From Aselliscus stoliczkanus (Eukaryota; Chordata; Mammalia; Chiroptera; Hipposideridae): a stretch of 64,000 nt of DNA. Below are positions 13,728 through 25,700 of this stretch, in pieces; the stretch's first letter is position 1, and the number at the start of each line of letters is the position of its first letter. The DNA is taken from positions 2,795,715 through 2,859,714 of the forward strand of contig CM066741.1 of the NCBI GenBank assembly GCA_033961575.1, written 5' to 3'. A program made the translations under genes and the position numbers. Under the pieces are notes generated by a model that was not told the origin of the DNA, searched no databases, and saw only the letters and a list, made by a program, of their open reading frames with translations.

Positions 13728-16700
13728 AGTGTCTTTATCACATGCAACTGGAGTTATCAGTATCATTATGAAATGGTGTTATTGACCTGTTCCAAATTTT
13801 ACATTTATTTTTCTACATTGTCTTGGCCGCAATCGATGTTTTGCCCATTCAATTACTTATTCAATTGGCAGAACTTAATGAGCCACTGACCTCACGCCCA
13901 GCCCTGTGTTAAATGTTGGTGAGCAACACAGTTCAAGCTTTTGAAGTAAATCAGTCTCATAGCAGGAACTCCCCACGTGGGGGATGTGCATAAGCATATC
14001 AGCTAGGTAACCTTGACCTCCAAATCTCACGGCGTAGCATAACAATCGTTTATTTTTCACTTCCTGGAAATCCAAAATGGGCGTTTGCATCAGGGGTCAT
14101 TCTTCCCCAAGGGAAGGGACCCGGGCTACTTATGTCATGGCTACAATGCGTGAGCATGAAGGTCTCATAGAGGACGTTTTTAGGGACCAGCCTGGAAGTG
14201 GCATGCTCCCCTTTCAGTCACATGCCCCTGGCGGGGCTCAGTGGCATGGCCACCCTAACTGTGTGGCAGGTTAGGGGGTGTGGTCCAGTTATGTGCCCAG
14301 GAAGAGTAAGAAATGGCAGCGCACATGAGTATGTAATACATGTGTTGTGTGCTGAATACATTAAAGTTTGAATTGGTTTTTAAATTTAAATAGTGAAACG
14401 TGGACATTGAAAAAAAGCAATGTTACAGAAGTGAATAAAGGAGTTTCACCTCAATAACCCTTAGTTCCACCCCCTGGGGATTAATATTGTGAATAGTTTG
14501 ATTTATTCTTCTCAAACGTGCGTGTGTGTACACATACATTCACATCTACCCATAAAAATACATGCACATATAACTTCTTATATAGCACATGTTACACACG
14601 CATGTGTGTGTGCTTGCTTTTTTCCATCCTAACTTTGAAAGAGAATTACAGTGTTTCCTTAGCTCATTATGCCATCAAATGGTAGGGCTTCTCCATCAAG
14701 TCCACGGCAAGCCTGGTTCCTGAAGCGGCCGTGATGGTGGGAATATCTGCTGAGCAGGACCTGGGCCTCCCGGGGTTCGCACACATGTCTTTGCCTCCCA
14801 GTCTCGCCCAGAAGATTGTGGCAACCTACCGCCTGTGCTCGGAGCAGCTGTCCTCCCAGCATCACTATGACTACGGCATGCGGGCCGTCAAGTCTGTGCT
14901 CACGGCCGCCGGCAACCTGAAGCTCAAGTATCCTGAGGAGAGCGAGAGCGTGCTGCTGCTCCGGGCCCTGCTGGATGTCAACCTGGCCAAGTTCTTGGCT
15001 CAAGATGTGCCTCTGTTTCAGGTGTGTGGTAGTCTGGGGCCTCGGCCAGCGCTGGTACCCACCTTCTGAGGGTCGCTTGCTTTTCTGGTTCCCTCTCCAC
15101 ACCCTCTCCATCTGCAGCCAGCAACCCTGTTGCCAGGTACCCTCCCCCAGACGTTAAATAATGATGGTGATGGCAGCATTTTTGTCTAGTTCCATAATGA
15201 TGGTTTCACTGATAGTATGTTTGCTGTTAAATGTGGCTAGTTGTTTTTATCAAATTGACTTAGTTTCCTTTGATAATGATTTTTTTGGTAGATTTTATTT
15301 TTCTTTAATTTTTTTATTTTATTGGGGAACAGTGTATTTTTCCCAGGACCCATCAGCTCCAAGGTAAGCAGTTGTGGAGGGCGCAGCTCAGTGGCCCACG
15401 TGGGGATCGAACCGGCAGCCTTGGTGTTATGAGCCTGCGCTCTAACCAGCTGAGCTAACCAGCACCCTTTGATAATGATTTTCATGCCTGTCTTCTTTAC
15501 CAGGTTGTGTACTCCACAGAGACAGAAAGCAGGACTGTCTTGTTTATTCCTACTGCAATGACTGCAAGACAGCACAGGCTCATTAAATATTTGCAGACAT
15601 TTAAAATTATTTGGGAGGGAAGTCAGATAATGCTAGACTTTGTACTTGTGGATGAGGTTTTTTTTTTTTAATTGAGGAAGAGGAACAGACAAGTTGCTGT
15701 CCTTTTGTCCTTCAGTCTAGTTGTGGAGGACATCGCTTACACTGGCCCATGTTGGTATCATCATTGCGCTCTTCCTGGGTGAGGCAGATCGGTCGCCGGC
15801 CTCTGGACGGCCGCTCACAGTGGCTCTTGGCAGCTCACACTGGCTTCCAGCCACTCACGCTGGCTGCCGGCCACTCACTGTAGCCTATGGCAGCCCACTG
15901 CAGCAGGGGCTGCAGCTGTGCCGTCCCGGGGACTCACAGCAGCCCCGCTCCAGGTGGAGCTATTGTTCACCATCTTAGCTGTAGAGGGCACAGCATCACT
16001 GGCCCTCATATGTGGGATCTGAACCGGGGCCCTGCTGCACAGAGCTGGCATCCCAAGCCAATTCCTAACCAACGCACCACCTGGCCGGCTCTGGATGAGT
16101 TTTGGTGCAGGGAAAATGAGGTTTGGAATTTTTCAGAGATTTCTGCTGTCTGTAGATCTCATCTTAGGATAATATGGAGGTCACATAGCTGGCCATTCAC
16201 ACTTTCTACCTCCTCTCGAATTCTTCCTACCAGGGAATTATATCCGATTTGTTTCCTGGAGTTGTTCTTCCAAAGCCAGACTACGAAGTTTTTATGGAAG
16301 TGCTGAGTGAGAACATCAGAAAGATGAAGCTCCAGCCAGTACCTTGGTTTATTGGGAAAATTATCCAGGTTGGTTTCCTGTATCCGCATGTGAATGTATC
16401 TGTTTTATTGTTTGCTGAAATCAGGAATTAGAAAGAACTATAGGGCACTGGAACTGAACTGACAGCAGTCAGAGGTGCCTGAAGAAGATGGAGGTAGAGA
16501 TGAAGACATCTTTATCTGTTATGCCTTCCGTTTTTGTTTCCAAGTTGAAGTTCAAAATCCAGTATTTTTCCTAAGACCATCTTCCTTGACGTTTCTGGTT
16601 TTTTGGGGTTTTTTTTGAGGGCAGTGTCACTGGCCCTCACATGTGGGACCCGAACTGGGGCCGCTGGCTTCCCAAGCCAGCATTTAACCACCGTGCCACT

Positions 16701-19700
16701 CGGCTGGCCCTTGACGTTTCTGTTTTAAATTTGGGGTTTTCCCTTTGGGAGCATTGATTGGGCTCTGAACTAGTCAGGACTTTCTCCGTTCCCAATAATA
16801 GAAACCCAACTCAAACTGCCTTAATCAACAGAAGGGAATTTATTCACTTACCTAACTTGAAAAGTGTAGGAATATGTTGGCCTCAGGCACAGCAAGACCC
16901 AAGCTTTTATATAATCTTATCAGGAATCTCTTCATTTCTGAGCTGTCTTTTTGTTAAAACTCCTTCTCAGCTGGGTCCCCACAGCAGCCAGACTCAGCTG
17001 TCCCAGGTTGAAGCTCAGAAGTAAAAAGAGCATCACTCTCCAAGGGGCTTCAGCCAAAGTGTCAGGATTAGTGTTGAATGCTGTTGGTGATGTCACATGA
17101 CCATCTCCGAACCAATTACAGGGAAGGTCATTTATATTGTACCACATGGGGCCTGGGTCAGAAAATACATGTCATCTCCTGAGAGCTCCAATCAAGTTAG
17201 AACAGCATTTTAGGCGTCCAGAAAGGAAGTTTCCAATAGACATGCAATTTGCTAAAATGAGTACTGTTTTCCCTTTCCTCTTTAAAAGTAAGTGGAGGGC
17301 CAGCCAAGTGGCGCGGTGGTTAAGTGCTGGCTTGGGAAGCCAGCGGCCGGGGTTCGGGTCCCACGTATGAGGGCCAGTGACACTGCCCTCAAAAAAAAAA
17401 AGCAAATGGAAATGGTGTAATGAAAAAATTAGGGGCCTGAAGTCAGAGAGTCCTGGTGTTCAAATCCTGGCTGTGCCATTGTTGAGCCCAGGCAAGTGAC
17501 AGCCTCTCCTGGGCTCTGAATTCCCACCATTAGACGGTGGTTAATGACACCTGCATGGATTAAATGAATAATTTAGGTAAGTCACTTGATGCTTAGCATA
17601 TAGATAGCTGTGGAGTCAACAGTAGTTCCCATCTCTTAAATAATCGGAGAGACACACATCCATTGATTCATGCAAAGATATTTAGACAATATATTCCCAA
17701 AGGACTGGCTCGCCAGAGGTAGAAGTGACTATGGGAAACCCTTCGACCCCTCCCTCCTCATCGCGTTCTGACTCTGCTGATTGACTTCTTCTGTGATCTC
17801 TCCTCCCAGATCTACGAGATGATGCTGGTAAGACATGGCTACATGATTGTCGGAGACCCCATGGGTGGCAAGACCTGTGCTTATAAAGTATTGGCTGCAG
17901 CTCTGGGTGATTTAAACCAAGGTAAAGCTCACATCCCAGCTTCCGGGGGGATGGGAGTCCTCACTCATTTCGCCGGCTCCATGGAGATAATGCCAGGCTG
18001 GGTTTTGGGGTTTGTTGCCATCCCTGGACTGTGACGTCAGAGCCAGAAATAGAACTTGACACACAGATGTCTGCAGGCAGAAAATAAAGGAGGAAGGGAG
18101 CGTCTAATGGGATTTTATGTGCACGTCATAAAGGCTGGGGAAATTTTTCTCAATTGCTGAACAGTTGGCTTCTCCAAGTGTTCTCCAGTGAGAAAGAAAT
18201 TCCTGCCACTGCCCTAAACAAAAGAATTCTAAAACCAATTCATTGCATGGTTTCTTTCCTTTCCCTTCTTCCCTTCCCTTTCCCGCCCTCCTTTTTTTTT
18301 TTTTTTTTTTGAGGGCAGTGTCACTGGCCCTCCTATGTGGGACCTGAACCGGGCCCCCTGGCTTCCCAAGCCAGCGCTTAACCACCGCGCCCCTCGGCCG
18401 GCCCCCTTTCCTTCCTTTTAATGGAGAAGATAAGACCTCAGACTTTTGAACCAGACCCAGACCTTGGGCACATGACTAAATCTCTCTTAGCTTTGGTTTT
18501 CCCCCCTGTGAAATGGGATTATTGTGAGAATTTAATGATACTTTTCAGGTAAATAACCTAGCGCAGTTCCTAATCAACAAATGGAAGCTGTGTTTATTGC
18601 CAGAGAAATAGTTTTTTTTGGTTTTTTGGTTTTGTTTTTCATTAAACGCATGCCTGTGGTTTTGAAAAGCAGTCCCTTGTCGGCCATGTTTACAATGTAC
18701 TTCCCGTACTTTATTTTCACATTTTTTTCTAATAACATTAGATAATTGAGTTGCTGTTGGTTTTTTATTTGTAGGATTAACTTGGCTTTCATAACTAATT
18801 TGGACATTTCAACTTTGATTCATTTTGACATTTGAATATAGTTTAGGCAACTAGATGAAGAGAAAGGAGGCTACCCCAGTGTCTTTGCTTTGGGATTCTA
18901 CAGACATGGTTTTTTTATTTAATTCATGGTGAGATGCTCCATCTTTTTCTTACTTTGAAGGGTCAGGTAAAAGTGTGGTCATTTTCCGTCATTAAATACA
19001 TACAATGTGCCATCCACCAGCCTGTATGTTCCAGGTGGATCCTGGTATCCGACAGTGTATCTTTCTCAGGGGACACACTTAACAACTGAAACAGAGGTTT
19101 CAGATGGAACCTCTGAGCTTCAGATGGAGAAAAAAAACAAGTGACCATCATTTTCCAGAATGTTTTACCTGTTAGCAGTATCCTCATCTCTAGTCAAGCC
19201 AAGGTTCACAAGGCAGCCGAGAGAGCCAGGTCCTTAAAAAGAGACCTGATAATAAGGTACCTCTGTCCTTTACTGCTGGAGCTCTTTCAGGCCCAGGCAG
19301 AGGTCTGTAGATCTGACCGGCTCATTTGCCCTGTTTGAAATGAGCTTCAGAAGAAAATATGATGAGAAACTAATGGCCATAATAACCTCACAACCTAAAG
19401 CATTGCCTACTCAGGTATCCCAGTCTTTATAAGGCCTGTCCTCAGATGGCTTATTCCGAAAGATTGGTTGGTTGGTCTTTGAGATGGCATTATCTCTCAC
19501 TCTTTTTCTTCTTCTTCTTTTTAAAATTGGGGAACAGTGTGTTTTTCTAGGACCCATCAGCTCCAAGTCAAGTAATGTTTCAATCTAGTTGTGGAGGGTG
19601 CAGCTCAGTGGCCCATATGGGGATCGAACAGGCAACCTTGGTGTTATGAGCCTGCATTCTAAGCACTTGAGCTAACCGGCCACCCAAGATGTCATGTCTC

Positions 19701-22700
19701 TTGTCTGATGTTCTGGTCTCCCCAGAGCCTTTGTAACTCTGGTGGGACCTTCTCACACAGCCAACCAAATGGAGGAATTTGCCGTGGAGTACAAGATTAT
19801 CAACCCCAAGGCCATCACCATGGGGCAGCTGTATGGGTGCTTTGACCCTGTGAGCCATGAATGGACAGACGGCATCCTCGCCAACACTTTCCGGGAGCAA
19901 GCGTCTTCAATGTCTGATGAGCGCAAGTGGATTGTATTTGATGGGCCAGTGGATGCTGTGTGGATCGAAAACATGAACACTGTTCTGGATGACAATAAAA
20001 AGGTAGCTACTGAGTCTGCTGTCACTTTTACATGGGCCGGGGACAGAATTTTGTTACCTGAGTCAGGGGTCGACAAACTTTTGAGACAGAAGAGCCAATC
20101 CTGTCCCTCACAACAGTTTAAAAATTATTTGAGAGCCATAAATATATTTTTACAAATAAGGAAAATTTAAAGAAATATTATAACAAGTAATAGTATTAAT
20201 TATGTCTTTATTGGGCCGGCCGAGTGGCACAGTGGTTAAGAGGTAGCTTGGGACGCCAGCGGCCCTGGTTCGGGTCCCACATATGAGGGCCAGTGACACT
20301 GCCCTCAAAAAAAAAAAATGTCTTTATTAAAATAAGAAAAATTCATGCATGTACATATCCAAAGAGCCACAAGTGGCTCGCAAGCCACAGTTTGCCAACC
20401 CTTGCAGTGAATGATTGAGCAAAACTATATAATGCATACAAGTGTGTATATTACACTAAGAATAACAGCCCCACAAGAAAGTAACAGTTACCAATTTGTG
20501 AACTTAGCTTCTGATGGTAGTTGTGGTGGGTTAGCCATGTGTGTTTGGGGACGAGGATGTCGATGGTTAAAAGCTATGGTCGTGGCCTCAGATTGGACCA
20601 CTAGCTTTACCACTGAGCTGTGTTGTGTTGGGCAAGTTCCATTACTTCTTGGAACCTCCATTTCCTGATTTGTTGAAAGGCAGTCGTAAAATAGGGGTGT
20701 TGGTAATTCAGTAAGAAAGTACTTCCACAGCACCTGACATATGCGATGTGTGTTGGCTTTCCATTGCTGTACAACAAACTACCTTCACACTAAGTGACTT
20801 CAAATAGCTTGTGATGTTGTAGATGCGAAATTTTGGAAGGGCTCTGCTGGACTCAGCTAATCGCTGTGATGTCAGCTGGGCAGCTGGGGCTGGAGGCTCC
20901 ACAGTCAAGGGGCTTCTTGGCTCAGTATCTGGGAGCTCATTCCCACTGAGCCTGTGTGTGTGTGTGTGTGCCAGGCCTGTCCCCATGCCTTGGGCTTCTT
21001 ATGTGGTGGTGTCAGGGTAGTGACCCTTACGTAGTGTGGCTGATTTCCAAAAGGCAGGAAGTGGAAAAATTTCCATGAAATTGAGAACGTTGATTGGAAC
21101 GGACACAGCGTCATTTTCTCTGAATCTTGTGGTCATGGATGTCACAAGGCCTGACCAGATTCAAGGGGATGGAGCCATAGACCCCAAGTCTTGATGGAGG
21201 TAGGCAGGGTCACCCTGCAGAAGTGCCCAGGGGGTGGGGGAGATGCAGGAGCCGGGTGGCAAATAGGCTCTGTCACACGAAGGTAGAGAGCTCGACTCGA
21301 GCCAGGCAGCGTGGGTTCAGGCGCTGCCCTGCCGCTCAGCTGTACAACCTCAGACAAGCTGTTCAGTCTTTCTCTACCACAGTTTCATCATCTGTAAAGT
21401 GGGGAGAATGTGTCTACCTCACAGTGCTGTTAGGAAGACCAGATAAACTGCTTAGAACAGTGACTGGCACATAGTTGGTCCTCAAGGAATATCTGGTGAA
21501 TGAACTCACACCACCTGCCCCCACTGGGGTCTTTCACATGCAGTTGGAATGTAATCCCGTTGCCTGCCCTGTACCCCTCTGCTTTGCGTTTCCAGCTATG
21601 CTTGATGAGTGGGGAGATTATCCAGATGAGCCCCAAGATGAGCCTGATCTTCGAGCTGGCCGACCTGGAGCAGGCATCCCCAGCCACCGTGAGCAGGTCA
21701 GTCACCCAGGGAAGCGTGGCCTCACCCACGCTGTGCAGGAGGGAACGCTTTAAAAAGGCACAGGTGGGCCAGCCGAGTGGCTCAGTGGGTTAAGAGCTCG
21801 CTCAAGGGTGCGAGCTGAGCTCTGAGCAACAGCAGTTCGATGCCCAGCCCGAGCTGAGCTGCTGTTGAGCTACCAACAGGTGGCAGGATGGCTCGGCTAA
21901 AAAAAAAAAAAAAAAAAGTCATAAGTGTGACTGCGCCCTAGCTGATCACCTACATTATTTGTTGTCACTTAGATTTGTTGTCAAATCTATCCTCAATCCA
22001 CATGCTGTTAAGAGTCTTAAAAAGTGTCACACGGGGCCGGCCGAGTGGCACGGTGGTTAAGCGCTGGCTTGGGAAGCTGGCGGCCCCGGTTCGGGTTCCA
22101 CATATGAGGGCCAGTGACACTGCCCTCAAAAAAAAAAAAGTGTCACACGCTTTGAAAGAGTTTGACATGACCTCCTAAGACTGACCCTTCATATGCCTTG
22201 TGACCCTGAGATTCTGCTGCTAAAAGTATACCCCAAAAGAAACTTGGCCCATGAACAACGGGAGACACAGACAGGAGTGTTCACAGTGACACAGTTCACA
22301 GTAACAACCCAAATGCCCATTAACAGGAGTGACTTCATAAGCGTGGTAAAGTCACAACTTATACATACAGAGGGGTCCCAAAACATGCATACACCTTTTA
22401 AGAAAGGAAAAAAAACTGCATTAAAATTGTAATACTCCATATGCGTATACTGATACCAGAAGATGAATACATGTCACGTTTGACTTCTGCAATTATAAGA
22501 GGTGCTCGAAGTGCTTACTGTCTGTGTAATTTTAACACAGTTTTCCTTTCTTAAAATGTGTGTACAATTTTTTTTGGCACCCTCTGTATATAACTCACTC
22601 AGTAAATGAATTGTACTGACCTGCAACTCTATGGATAAATCTTAGTAAAATTAAAGATAAAGTCTTAGTAATATTATGTATAAAAGTAAACCCGCAATAT

Positions 22701-25700
22701 TACATACAGCGCAGTGCCCCCTATTCGATTGTTAAAAACAATTAAAATAAATATACATTTGAGGATCACCTAGAAGGGCTGTCAAACTATATAAAAAGGA
22801 AAGAAATCAGGGAACAGGTAGGACACAAGGTCCATATGCTGTGTCACCTGCGGTGGGAAAGCCAGGAGAACAGCATTAGAGAGGCCATCTGGTCAAATGA
22901 AGGTTATTGTCACCTCCTAGCTTCTGGCTGGGCGGTGGCTTCGTGGGCACTTAGTACACTTGTGGAAACTGTTAACTAAGAAAGGCGGTGCATGGGCTAG
23001 TGATGCGTGTGATAGTTAGTCCAGTGCTGTGTGCTGAAGTCCACAGGAAAGCAAGTAAAGCAGCCCACACTCCCCGAGGTGGTGTGAGGGAGTGGAGGGA
23101 GCACAGCGCCGTTAGACCACCCTGGGCTCCCACCCTGCCGTGCCACTGGCTAGCTGTGTGGCCTCTTCCATGGTCTCCTCCTCATGTCTGAAATGTAGAC
23201 CTAAGGAAGAATATTTAGAGATGAAAGCCTTTAGGATCTAGCACAGTGCCTGGGGTACAACAGAAGACCAATAAATGGTAATGGGCATTGTACCAAACGA
23301 GAGAGTACGTGGATGTAGCAGACCGAAAAAGAGCCCGGGCTACATAAAGCGTTGCGCTTCAGTCCGTGACCAGCATACTGTACGTTCGTGATCAGGATAG
23401 AAGTGGGTTCCATCGATTACGAGTTTTCCGTGTGCTGGGCACAGTGCTACATTCTTTATGGGCGTTTTATTTAACCGTTACAACAGCGTTATGGACTTAC
23501 ACATTTTTTATGTTGCTCAGTTTGCCGACAAGGACATGCAAGTTCAGAGACAGTAAAGAAACCTCGCCCAAGGTCACTCGATTAGTAGGGTGTGAGGCTG
23601 GGATGTGAACGCAGGTCTCTGGCTCGTGAGACCCGGCTCAGAGCACTGGTCTCCACCCTTTCCGGACAAATCTCTTTGGCTCTGGAGCTGGTGAGGGCCT
23701 GTGACCGACCTGAGCTCAGCTCCTTACCTCGCCATGAGGGCGGCTCTTACCTCCCCTGTATGCACCGGGGAGCCAGGTGTGGACCAGGCTGGCCTCTGTG
23801 TGTGCCTCCAGGTGCGGGATGATTTACATGGAGTCCCATCAGCTGGGCTGGAAGCCGCTGAAGGATTCGTACATGGACACCCTGCCCCCCAGCGTCACTG
23901 AGGAGCACAGGCAGCTGGTGAGCCCCGTTCCGCCCCTCCCTCCCTGGCTCCCTGCTCCTTGTCTCAAAGGCCATTGGGCGCCTCTCCACCTTCATATTCC
24001 AGGAGGCGAGAAGGGCAGGGCATTCCCTGTCCGCAGCAATCTGGCTTCCTGAATGCCTGCCATGTTTCTGACTTTCTTCTCCCTGTGGGGATGGGGCTGT
24101 GTGAGATCAATTTCTCCGTTTTCTTCTACCTTCTTCCTCACTCCTCGTTCCCCCAGTGGAGAATTCTGGCCCTTGAGAAACATTCTATATGGTGGCAGGA
24201 ATGTCACCCCTGCCCCAGTGCCCAACCACGGCAGTGTCTCTAGAAGTTTCTGTAAAGATGCACAAGACTAGGCAGAACTGTGTTCCCCTCTGGGCTGGCA
24301 CTCCCCGTCCCGGTAACCTGGACTCCAAACTTCCCACCTCTGGGGAGCTGGGACCAGTGAGACAGGCTTTTATGCAGCAGCAATGAGGAATGTCCATGCC
24401 CCTCGCCCCCTCCTAAAAGGGGCGTGGACGTTCAGGCCAGGGTACCTGTGCATATGCAGGTCAGGGAGGCAGGAAGACGCCGGTGCTCGTGCTGCCTCTC
24501 GGCACCTTTCCTGCTGTGAGCCAGTTCCCTAGGAAGCTTGCCCACTGCAGAAGCCAAGAAGGATCCGAGCTGAGTCGCCTTCCCACTCTGGAAAGACCCT
24601 GGGGAACCGGGTAGGATGGCTCCGTTCCTGTCACACGTACACACATGTGCAATGTATGTAAGCATGTACGTTTACACAGACATGTATAAACCAATGACAC
24701 ACAGAGACCAGCGGCACACACACGGAAAGCTGCCTGGTCCCCACATGTGCAGGAAGCCCTCAGGCACTCCCCTGTGTCCTTAGCACAAAAACTCACTCCT
24801 GATTTGTCAGGGCCTCTGAGGCTGTGGCCTGGCCCTGCCCACAGCCGTAACCTCATCACCTACCTCTTCTTTGGCCTCAGCTCGTTACCCTCCAGCCTTG
24901 TGTCTTGTTTCTGTTCCTAGAAAACCCCAAGTCTCACTCTTCCAGGCCATCACATGCCCGATTCCTCTTCCTGGGAATCTTGCCCCATTCCATCTCATGA
25001 GAGATGACTCGCCTTCGTCATCCAGGTCTCAGCATAAGGGCCTCCTCCTTTAAGAAGCCGCCCCTGGCGGCCTGTGAAACCCTCCTGTTACTCCCCACTG
25101 GAACACCTGCATTTGTTTCCTGCTAGTACTTTCCATGACCTAAGGATTGTATTCATTTCCTTACCTGTTGGGCTGTCCATCGTCTCCCTGCCCCTTAGGG
25201 AGCCCACAAGGGCAGTTGCTCAACAAGCATTTGTTGAGTGAATGAATATACCATATATCCAGGTACACGTGTATTTTCCTACATACATGTAAATGCATCT
25301 GTGCATTCATACTTCCACACATGCCCACATCTGTGTGCACCTCTGAATGTACATATTTAGCAATGATCTGCCACTTCCCAAACTGACTCAAGATAATTTC
25401 CAGTGACAGTCATATATAAACTATAACAAAAATGGAAAAAAAACTAAAGAGGAGAAAGTAATTTTTTAAAGAGGAAATGGGATTGGGAACAGAGACAAGG
25501 ATTATTATACCCACAGACAGGTATGGACATACACAGGCACACAGGGAATTACTGAAAATGAGCCTCCAACTTAGCTCTGACTTCCTACGGCCACTGTTTT
25601 TTTTTTAATTTTATTGGGGAACAGTGTGTTTTCCCAGGACCCATCAGCTCCAAGTCAAGGAGTTGTTTCAGTCTAGTTGTGGAGGGCACAGCTCAGTGGC

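Noticed and set aside
22034..22139. True tRNA gene
   Set aside because: The tRNA-like fold is followed by a hairpin and A-tail and flanked by target-site duplications, and many copies exist. It is a SINE.
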